NCBI GenBank assembly: GCA_946811185.2
Contig: OX328099.1
Coordinates: 18,503,859-18,567,858 of the forward strand
Direction of reading: 5' to 3'
DNA from: Hippopus hippopus
Taxonomy: Eukaryota > Mollusca > Bivalvia > Cardiida > Cardiidae
DNA length: 64,000 nucleotides
Of the stretch, positions 19,770 to 27,554 are shown piece after piece. Numbering within the stretch: position 1 is the first letter of the stretch; each line of letters starts with the position of its first letter. A model generated the notes under the pieces. That model was not told where the DNA came from. It did no database searches and was given only the letters and a program-made list of their open reading frames with translations. Both the position numbers and the translations under genes were made by a program.

Positions 19770-19965
19770 CCTGAGGCTAGGTAGAAGGCTTTTGAAAACC
19801 TTGTGAGAAAAGGAGAAAATGCTGGTAACCAGCATTTTCTCCTTTTCCCACAAAGTTTTATGCCCTTTTCATAGATAAACCCCATTACTTGAGCTACATT
19901 CAATTTGTCGTCAGCATATGCTTTCAAATTCGACAAATTTAGAATTCTATTGTCTGGTACAGAAA
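19770..19965 (-). mobile_element. Family B MITE
   Basis: AGGCTTTTGAAAACCTTGTG, hairpin 19803-19858, then TTTGTCGTCAGCATATGCTT and ATTCTATTGTCTGGTACAGA. It faces the preceding copy. Confidence 0.8.
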
Positions 19966-19999
19966 TAGGCTCTTTTCCTTCCTGCAGAAACCGTTCGCT

Positions 20000-20055
20000 T
20001 CCTTTTCTGTAGCAGACGACATTTGATAGCAGACGACATATTGACAAATGAGATT
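20000..20055 (+). repeat. Local repeat, copy 1
   Basis: GTAGCAGACGACATTTGATA followed by GCAGACGACATATTGACAAA; recurs at 20370-20424. Confidence 0.6.
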
Positions 20056-20099
20056 TTTTTTTAAAATTGATTCATTTTTTTAAACGGAATTGAAGAGAA

Positions 20100-20235
20100 A
20101 ATTAACCCTTAGAGCGCCTTTAATAACTTTAGTAGCTCTTGTGCCCAGTGTGGATCAAGATCAGACTACACAGAGCGTGCATCCTGATCTACGCCGTCTT
20201 TTTTGCTGAAACATCCTTGACAAAAGTAACCTTGA
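20100..20235 (-). mobile_element. Family A MITE, degenerate
   Basis: GCCCAGTGTGGATCAAGATC, AGACTACACAGAGCGTGCAT and CCTGATCTACGCCGTCTTTT. Confidence 0.6.
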
Positions 20236-20369
20236 AATTGCAACTATTTGGATGCTATTTCTAGACTCAAAGGTCTGTTAGGTTTATTCGGTGCACTACG
20301 GTTTGGGAGACTAAGTGTTTATGGTTAGTTAAGCGCATTTCCCTTATGCAGAACTCTTTAGCGTCCTTT

Positions 20370-20424
20370 TTCGTAGCAGACGACATTTGATTTCAGAGGA
20401 CATCTTGACAAAGAGAGACACTGT
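20370..20424 (+). repeat. Local repeat, copy 2
   Basis: GTAGCAGACGACATTTGATT then CATCTTGACAAAGAGA; matches 20000-20055. Confidence 0.6.
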
Positions 20425-20780
20425 TGAAAATGTATGTATCAACACAGCAGTCGGGATCAAATTAAGAGGTGCGAGTATTCAGATCAGTTAAACGCTTCGC
20501 CCTCATGAATCCGTTTTGACGTTCCCCATTGCCTGAAACAGAAGACACTTAGAAACACTGTGACAAATGAGCAAATTTCACTGAACAAATTCATTGATAC
20601 AAACGGCAATGAGCATACAATAAACAGGTGTTCACAAAGTCTACTTAAACACATTATATTTCCCCATGCGAAAGTTTATTTGGTTTTCGTATCTTTCAAA
20701 GCAAACATGCTTGACTGAGAACGTGTACAGAATAAAAAAAATTGAACGAAATTTAGCATTTAGCTTGTGAGGGCAACTTT
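20425..20780. other. Spacer, nothing recognised
   Basis: No feature seen. Confidence 0.3.
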
Positions 20781-20789
20781 ATTTTGTCA

Positions 20790-21072
20790 GCACTTTATGC
20801 AGACAGTACAGGCTCAGATAAGACTGCAGAATATGTGCAGTCTGATCTTGGGTCAAAATGGCCACTCTTTTAACCCTTATCCTGTTAAATAAAACTTTCA
20901 ATCCGATAGTAAAAATCCGATTAGTGTTATTTCAAACCCATTTTTAGAGAGAAACATCTCCTAATCGGACAGCGTATATCAAGATCTGACTGCACGTTCT
21001 GTGCAGTCTGATCTTGATCTACACTGTCCGAAAAAGGTCAGTGACTCGCGCTTAGTAGATTAACGATTAAAT
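20790..21072 (+). mobile_element. Two adjacent family A copies
   Basis: A worn copy at 20790-20866 (GACAGTACAGGCTCAGATAA, ATGTGCAGTCTGATCTTGGG), then a full one at 20870-21072: TTAACCCTTATCCTGTTAAA, GGACAGCGTATATCAAGATC, the core palindrome and CGCGCTTAGTAGATTAA. Confidence 0.75.
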
Positions 21073-21347
21073 TAGAATCATTGTGATAACAATACGTAGA
21101 TTTTCGCCAAAGTATTTTTTTTTTTCTGTTTCATTTATCTAACTATTGTCTTGTGAGGTACGAAGAAAAGGATGACTAAGCCGGGAAATAAATTGGAGAT
21201 TTGCAAGGTGGTGTAAAATATAACAGACATAGTATTGACAAACTGAAGGATAAATAAAGGAAAATAATTGAATTGTGAAAATACAATAGAACGAACTATG
21301 TGTAGTCCGAAAGAGTGTTCTGTTTATTTTTAACCCTTATTCTACGC

Positions 21348-21558
21348 AAGGGTTCTGCGTGGCGTATTGGTAAGGTGTAGGACTCATAAACTGGAGGTCG
21401 CGGGTTCGAGCCTTCGGCAAGACACTTCAGAGCCATAGCCTGGCACTGGTAAAACCCAGCAAATACATGAATATGTGAGCTGCCGCCATGATATGACTGA
21501 AATGATGTTGAAAGCGGCGTAAAAACACCAATCAATCAAAAAATCAATCAGTCAATCA
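21348..21558 (+). mobile_element. SINE type 3, tRNA-derived
   Basis: Head with A box TGGCGTATTGGTAAGGTGTA and B box GGGTTCGAGCC, a body ending in CCATGATATGACTGAAATGA and TGTTGAAAGCGGCGTAAAAA, then an AATCAATCAA tail. Non-coding retroposon sharing its 3' end with SINE type 1. Confidence 0.8.
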
Positions 21559-21599
21559 ATCAGGTTATATACATGTAGTTGACGCTCACAAAGATACGA

Positions 21600-21792
21600 G
21601 TCAAACTCTGTGAAAGAGGGGTTTAATGCATTTGCAAAAAGTAACGACCCAGGCCAGGCTGACTTGAGTCGATACTTTTTGCTATTTGTATGGTTTAGCC
21701 AAATTCTAGACAAAAAGGAGCCATATTCTGCGACAACTTGTTTGGTACATTATGAAGATACATGAAACCACGCTTTTCCAGAGCGCCATTCG
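21600..21792 (+). mobile_element. Family C MITE, degenerate
   Basis: CGAGTCAAACTCTGTGAAAG, TGCATTTGCAAAAAGTAACG, a partial central palindrome and CACGCTTTTCCAGAGCGCCA. Confidence 0.65.
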
Positions 21793-21802
21793 CATTACAT
21801 GT

Positions 21803-22077
21803 ATATGGCTTGCAATACGCGAAAAGGGACATTCGGACATTTGCGTAAAGTGTCGTCTCGGATCAGCCTGTGCAGTCCGCGCAGGCTAATCCGAGACGGC
21901 ACTTTACGACTACAATGGATTCTGTGCTACAGTAGACTTGCGCAAAACAGAAAATTACATAAAAACGGAAAGTGTCGTTTCGGATTAGCCTGTGCGGACT
22001 GCGCAGGATGATCTGAGACGACACTTAACGCAAATGTTCGAAAGCCCCTTTTTGCGTGTTGCAGGCCATATAGACCT
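21803..22077. mobile_element. Family D MITE, double hairpin
   Basis: Ends TATATGGCTTGCAATACGCG and its complement ...GGCCATATA. It carries two separate hairpins, each with TGTCGTCTCGGATCAGCCTG-type arms around a CGCAGTCCGCGCAGG-like centre. Second copy at 48804-49078. Confidence 0.85.
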
Positions 22078-22244
22078 GCGTCGCGGTAAATTCACATAGA
22101 CGTTTGACTCATAGAGGTGTGTAATGACCGTGGGAGTATGAAGATTAGCCAAGGTAATGAAATGAACACTTAGAATTTTAAACCCTTCTACTGCTCATTA
22201 AATCAAATGAAAATTCCTAGTTCAAAGTAACTACAGAAAATATC

Positions 22245-22445
22245 CCATCGTATGGGAAAGACTAGATCCAAGATCAAATTGCGCGTTCTGGGCAGTCTGA
22301 TTTTGACCTAGACTGTCTGCAAACCCCTTACGTCAAGTTCTGCGGTTTAAGCACCAAGACCAAGATCATTTGTAGTTTAATTTATAGAGAGTATCGATCG
22401 AGATCAGACTGCATAAAAAGTCAAATGAGATCTTGGATCCTAACT
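22245..22445. mobile_element. Two family A remnants
   Basis: 22245-22345 has GATCCAAGATCAAATTGCGC and GGGCAGTCTGATTTTGACCT; 22385-22445 has TCGAGATCAGACTGCATAAA. Both have lost their ends. Confidence 0.5.
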
Positions 22446-22778
22446 GCTTGATATACCATGCTATTCGACCAAAACAGTTGATACAAGATAGCAGTATTTT
22501 TTTTCTTCAATCGGAGAAAATGAATAAAAAAAAAATGTTTTCAGTTTGCGGACGAAGGGTTGATGCAAATTTAACATATATGTGGCCTTGTAAAGGTACA
22601 CGAAACTTGTTGAGGACGAAAAGATGCGGGTTTATAGACAGAAACTTGATCTGTTACGGGAAAAAAAATAAAAGATGTTTCGAAGCTTGCATATAAATAA
22701 TAACACTTGCATTTTCACATTGACACATACAGAGGATTTTTACCCGCTTAACAACAGAGCACGTTTGATAACATCACT
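22446..22778. other. Spacer, nothing recognised
   Basis: A 87-codon frame crosses it but has no recognisable domain. Confidence 0.3.
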
Positions 22779-22780
22779 GT

Positions 22781-23075
22781 AAGGTGTTTAAGGCCGTTTT
22801 CAACATTATTTCAGTTATATCGCGGAGGCCAGTGCACCTCTACATGCCTTCCTGGAATTTCTTTTTACAAGTACTCCGTTCAATATTCTTTCCAAGCCAC
22901 TGGCTGCTTTCCCAAATAACCATTGTCGAAACAATGGTCAGCGGAGAGAGAGGAATGAATCCTGTCGCGATGACTATCATCAATCCTCGGAAAGAAATTG
23001 GCCGAGCCGGGAATCGAACCTGCAACCCCCTGTTCTTAAGTCCTGTATCCTATACCGCGCTATGGGGCTTGGCTG
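22781..23075 (-). mobile_element. SINE type 1, full length
   Basis: Same order as 13335-13637 on the minus strand: tail AACGGCCTTAAACACC, body CAGTGGCTTGGAAAGAATAT, CCGAGGATTGATGATAGTCA, B box GGTTCGATTCCCGGCTCGG, and head ending GCCAAGCCCCATAGCG. Confidence 0.85.
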
Positions 23076-23450
23076 TCTGAAAAAGAGAAATAACACTTGA
23101 GGAACAAATATCTGCTTTTGACACAGCGGCCTCACTTGTATTACCGTATTGATCTTTTTTTCATGTTGGTTTATCCATATTTAACATGGATATTTTTTTA
23201 CAAAGCTATCTGCAGAAAGTTTATTTTAGGGGACAATAGTTGACTTATGATGTAAAAAACTGTGAGGTAACATATGGCGCATTTTTGTTACCTTATCGTA
23301 AAGAGGGGATTACTTCTTTACCGACGACGGCAGATGCCCCTTTTCCCATACCCTGTACAGTAACCCTCGTCAAAAACCCCCGAAAACGTTTTCAAGATAA
23401 AAGAAGGACCAAACATTTGTAATTTCAATTACAATTTTGTCTAGAATGCC
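23076..23450. other. Spacer, nothing recognised
   Basis: No feature seen. Confidence 0.3.
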
Positions 23451-23457
23451 TTAGGAA

Positions 23458-23533
23458 AGCGGACAGTGTAGATCGAAAATCAGGCTGCTCGTTTTAGGCA
23501 AAAGTTGTTGTATGGTGGACTTTAAGGGTTAAA
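23458..23533. mobile_element. Family A remnant
   Basis: GCGGACAGTGTAGATCGAAA, ATCAGGCTGCTCGTTTTAGG and ACTTTAAGGGTTAAAAT. Confidence 0.5.
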
Positions 23534-23544
23534 ATTATTTAAAC

Positions 23545-23702
23545 ATATTTATTTTACATCTATTGAGAAACAAGTTCTTACAATTTATACTAATCTCACT
23601 CGATTCTGCTTCCTGGGAACTACACCAGTACTCGCGCCGAATGTGTGGGCCAATGAAAAATCCCAAAGTTGACACCTGCTCTCGGGTATCGAACTCGGGA
23701 CC
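23545..23702 (-). mobile_element. SINE type 2, head-truncated
   Basis: TTGAGAAACAAGTTCTTACA, CGATTCTGCTTCCTGGGAAC, CGCGCCGAATGTGTGGGCCA and ATCGAACTCGGGACC match the 14137 copy. The A-box part is replaced by family A sequence. Confidence 0.75.
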
Positions 23703-23880
23703 TATGCAGTCTGATCTTGGATCTGCACTGTCCGATACGGTATTTTCTCCCGTTGAAATCAACGTTGAAATCGCAATATTTTGGGTTTTTAAATCAACTT
23801 TAAAATCGCAATATTTTGGGTTTTTTATCATTAGGTGGAAATTTTCATTTCATTTATTTAGCAACTGGAAGGTTTAAAAA
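23703..23880 (-). mobile_element. Family A half element
   Basis: Begins in the middle of the palindrome (ATGCAGTCTGATCTTGGATC), then TGCACTGTCCGATACGG and an AAATCGCAATATTTTGGGTT block that is duplicated (23768 and 23805). No terminal TTAA. Confidence 0.65.
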
Positions 23881-24275
23881 ATAAGTGTTTTATCAGTAAA
23901 ATTATTGTAGCTATAAGTAGCAAACCATCAATAAACGAGAAAGAGAAATGCATTAATGTTTTGTATTATGGTTCACGTATTTCCTTGAAGTAATACAAAG
24001 CCTAAATCACTTTTGACCCAGAATTTTGCAAAAGGCTTCCTGTAATGTCAGATGATCGGTAACGCGTATCGATATAGGGTTGTATCCCTGCACGTGCCAA
24101 TGTCCTAGAACAAGACCCTACTTAGTCCCAGCCATGCACAGGTAAAGTTGAGGAAGGACTTGAATAAGCGAGATTTTTTTTGTGTGTGTGTCTGAATTTC
24201 TGTTGAAGATGGGATAAAAAGCCGCTCAAACATTCAAAATTATCTATGGTGCGATATCATGGTTATTAGTTTAAA
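23881..24275. other. Spacer, nothing recognised
   Basis: No feature seen. Confidence 0.3.
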
Positions 24276-24277
24276 CA

Positions 24278-24460
24278 TTTTTTATTTTTCCACGATTGAG
24301 AAACAAGTTCTTACAACTTGTACTTATCTCTGTCGATTCTGCTTCCTGTGAACTGCACCACTGAACATTAACAAAGTTGACACCCGCCTCCGGGTATCGA
24401 ACTCAGGACCTTTCGGTTACGAGACCGACGCTCTACATCACGACCACGGATAACCGAAAT
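24278..24460 (-). mobile_element. SINE type 2
   Basis: TTGAGAAACAAGTTCTTACA, TCGATTCTGCTTCCTGTGAA, TTGACACCCGCCTCCGGGTA (B-box complement) and ACGAGACCGACGCTCTACAT (A-box complement). A short piece is deleted in the body. A plus-oriented SINE tail (ATAATGTTGATAACGGAGTT) follows at 24456-24490. Confidence 0.75.
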
Positions 24461-24639
24461 AATGTTGATAACGGAGTTAAAAACCAAACAAAGAAAGTAT
24501 TAGTTGTTCTAGCTGTTTGTCTCAAGTTTGAAGGGCCCTAAATCAGTCTGGCAAAAGGTAGCGGATTATCCAGCTGTCATGGTTGGGAACAGAGATACCG
24601 ACCAGACACAATAAAGCAGAAATGAAAACAAAAAAAAAG

Positions 24640-24800
24640 GATAAACACATTACCCTACCGAACATTTTTAGACATACCATACAAGTAATGAACATTTCTC
24701 TTTTGAAGGTATTGAAAACATTCTTACTAAAGAGTATTTGCATCTAACAAGCATTTTTCCTCTTACTGTAGTACCGTCAAAAACAGTCTTCTACAGGGAC
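24640..24800. mobile_element. Family B remnant
   Basis: AGGTATTGAAAACATTCTTA, TTTGCATCTAACAAGCATTT and TTCCTCTTACTGTAGTACCG align loosely with the family B hairpin region. Confidence 0.35.
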
Positions 24801-24859
24801 GTAACTCCAACGCACTGGGTTTTTTATCTAACCAATGCTAGGAAAATTGTATACCTCTT

Positions 24860-24925
24860 TCGGTCACTGTAGTTGAAGATTAGACTGCGCAACGCGTGCA
24901 TTTTGATCTTAAAAGTACAATTTTT
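24860..24925. mobile_element. Family A remnant
   Basis: CGGTCACTGTAGTTGAAGAT and TTAGACTGCGCAACGCGTGC resemble one arm of the core. Confidence 0.4.
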
Positions 24926-25164
24926 ATACTCTGTGGAATATTCAGATTAAATAACCTGGGAAAATATACAGCGTGTCAGTCTAGACTAATTAAAACACTC
25001 TAGTTTGAATTGTGAGAGCGAAAAGTGAGCAAAAGGGCAATATACGATTAGATTTGGATAAACTGTAATATTTAGACAAGTATGTGTTAGTCTTTTTTTT
25101 CCGATCGACTTGACAGAAATGTGTTGAAAATTACACGGGAGTATTTTTAAGTGGAGTCAAAATT

Positions 25165-25326
25165 AACCCTTATCCTGCTGAATAAAGGGTAATTACGAGG
25201 GGGGGGGGAATATGTCCTTATCGGACTGTGCAGATCAAAGATCAGACTGCACGTTCTGTGCAGTCTGATCTTGAGCTACACTGTCCGAAAAAGGTCAGTG
25301 AGTCGCGCTAAGCAGCCTAAGGGTTA
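25165..25326 (+). mobile_element. Family A MITE, compact and TTAA-flanked
   Basis: TTAACCCTTATCCTGCTGAA at the left and GCAGCCTAAGGGTTAA at the right, with the core GATCAGACTGCACGTTCTGT and its complement. An internal deletion after AATAAAGGGTAATTACGAGG makes it short (about 160 bp). A clear example of TTAA on both sides. Confidence 0.9.
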
Positions 25327-25550
25327 AGTTAGCAACAGAAGCTACTGCTACTGCTTGTAATAGATTAAAAGGTTGAAACCCAATACAGAAATTTAGGGTT
25401 TCTTTAAACCTCCTAGAGACGTGTTGCGTCTTGCAGTTATTCAGTTTTAACTGAAAGTGCTGAATAAATTACATAAAAATAGACAGCAGATTGGTAAAAA
25501 TCCAAATACTACTATAACCTGAACTCTCTTTTTGCCGAAAAAACCACACC
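25327..25550. other. Spacer, nothing recognised
   Basis: No feature seen. Confidence 0.3.
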
Positions 25551-25554
25551 ATAT

Positions 25555-25790
25555 CAGTCAGTGAAGATTTAAGATCAGACTAAAAGTTGAGTTCTGTGCA
25601 GTCTGATCTTGATCTACACTGAACGCAAAAAGGCGTTGAGTTGCTTAGCAGCCTAGGCTAACCCTTATCGCGCCGTTCGTGACTATGTATGTATTCTGCG
25701 GAGAGTGAAGAGCAAGATCAGTCTGCACATACGTGCAGTCTGATCTTGCTCTACACTCTCCGTTGCTCTATCAGTAGTTTCGATTATATA
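25555..25790. mobile_element. Two adjacent family A copies
   Basis: 25555-25662: CAGTGAAGATTTAAGATCAG, TGTGCAGTCTGATCTTGATC and AGCCTAGGCTAACCC. 25664-25780: a second hairpin GAGTGAAGAGCAAGATCAGT with CTCTACACTCTCCG on both arms, a GAGAGTG variant of the usual GACAGTG arm. Confidence 0.7.
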
Positions 25791-25881
25791 AATCTAGTGC
25801 AATGCCAATTTACTTCACGGAATCTACTTGTGCAATCGTCAACAAGTTAAATTCGGCATGATAAGGGTTAAGATAGCGAGG

Positions 25882-25960
25882 AAATTGATCGTAAGGAGCA
25901 ATTTCTCCATTCACCAGAATGTTTCCTCGAATATTCATGTACTGCACATTATTCCTATAT
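25882..25960. repeat. Short hairpin related to family B core
   Basis: GAGGAAATTGATCGTAAGGA, GCAATTTCTCCATTCACCAG, then CGAATATTCATGTACTGCAC; similar to the 618 region. Confidence 0.5.
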
Positions 25961-26097
25961 TGAATATAAATTTGTGCTTAACACGGCTATATCTTATGCC
26001 GTCTGTTGCATTTTTTTTTTTCAAGAAGGCATCGAGTTATAAATTAGAAGACTTGCAGGTGTTCTTTTTTTATATTTGCGTATGTTTGAAGAATACA

Positions 26098-26372
26098 ATA
26101 TGAGCCATGCTCTGAGAAAAGGGGGCTTAATGCATCTGCAAAAAGTATCGACTAAGGTCAGACTGCGCAGTCCGCGCAGGCTGACCTTAGTCGATACTTT
26201 TTGGCTTTTGGTCATTTTTCTGCATGTCTAAGGATCATTCTATCGCCGGGTTCAGTTTTTTGTTAGACGAAATGGATTTTACAGATCTATAATTATGCGA
26301 TGATTTGCTTGGTATGATGCACCATTGAAATACATTAAGCCCCCTTTTGTCAAAGTGTAGCTCACATGTTTT
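26098..26372 (+). mobile_element. Family C MITE
   Basis: TGAGCCATGCTCTGAGAAAA, TGCATCTGCAAAAAGTATCG, a long central hairpin with arms CGACTAAGGTCAGACTGCGC and complement, and right end CCCCCTTTTGTCAAAGTGTA then GCTCA. Confidence 0.88.
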
Positions 26373-26488
26373 ATGCTTATATGACTTGAATGGTCGAGCT
26401 AGCATGCCAAGATAAATCTTGTCAATGTGAAAGTAAGTTGTTATTCTGAAACCAGCATAAATGTAACTGAAATTATCATACATTGTAC

Positions 26489-26572
26489 ACACACACACAC
26501 ACACACACACCCCACACCCCCCTCCCCCCCACACATATAATATATGTGTGTCTGTGTGTGTGTGTGTGTGTG
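26489..26572. repeat. (AC)n ... (TG)n palindromic microsatellite
   Basis: About 12 AC units, a C-rich linker, then a TGTG tract. The AC and TG arms are complementary and could fold. Confidence 0.95.
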
Positions 26573-26599
26573 AGCGCTTGTCCAAACTGCATTTATTTG

Positions 26600-27554
26600 C
26601 AGATGATATACATATCATATATCATCAATAAGTACTAACATTTTTCCTTTTCCTTTTGGTAAATAAATACGTTTTCTTGAATTGTTCAGAAAATGTTCCG
26701 AGAGAAGGAGTAATCACTTGTTGTAATGTTTTCAAGACCTTCTCCTCTGAAGATAATCGTATTTGCAAGAAATGGGTCGAATGACACTTTTGTTTAGTCA
26801 GTCACGTGTCAGATAATTTGTAACATTTTCTATCACCTGCTGTAATTACAGGTCCCAGTCTCTGAAGCTGTAATCACAGGACTGTGAACACGCCGGTGAA
26901 ACAAAGACCAATAAACAAGCACCTGAATAGAGGAAATTACGCGAGCTGGCGAATTATTAAAGACGCTTTACGGAGTACCTCGATAATGAAACAATTCAAA
27001 GTGACAATACAAATGCGTACTGGATTGCAAATGGTGTGATGTTTGACAAGGAAAGGAATTAAACACTAAAGGTCTAAAACTTTTCGAGATTTTTGATCAA
27101 TCAGTTCAATCAGACAATGCTATGATTTTCAAGGAGACAGAACTGTACAACGGCAGAGACTAACATCAGAGCCAATGTTGTATCTCTCTAGTCATTCGTA
27201 AAAACTAAGAAATATTGAGAGGCTAAAGTTCATATTTTGCATGAAAATGAAGGGCTCGATTATTCAGCAGAATTCAACGAACCTAGGTTTCGCGTAGAGA
27301 CGTAGCTAAATATTGATGGAGGCTGTATGTGAAATAAAGTGCTGTTATTGTTTAAGTGTAAACTGATATGTTAAGTGATACAAAGCTGTAGAATTGAACC
27401 ATGTAGCAGTTTATTGATTTAAGTTTGCAAACTTGCAGTGGCAATACAATTAACGATGTAATTCATTTCAACGAAATGGCATAAAGAACGGAATGACTTC
27501 GGAAAGACTTACCCATGTGCGTCACAGAAGGACAAAGACAGATAAAATTGTGCA
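26600..27554 (+). promoter_or_regulatory. Upstream region of the XKR gene
   Basis: About 950 bases, mostly free of the common MITE families, unlike its surroundings. A stop (TAA, 27543-27545) lies in frame just before the start codon. No convincing TATA box. A TTTGCAAACTTGCAG at about 27425-27439 could be a splice acceptor for an upstream non-coding exon (weak). Confidence 0.4.
26840..26880. promoter_or_regulatory. Paired palindromic TAATTA-type sites
   Basis: CTGTAATTACAGG (26840-26852) and CTGTAATCACAGG (26868-26880), 28 bases apart and in the same orientation. The first is a perfect palindrome with a homeodomain-type TAATTA centre. Possible enhancer element; function unproven. Confidence 0.3.
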
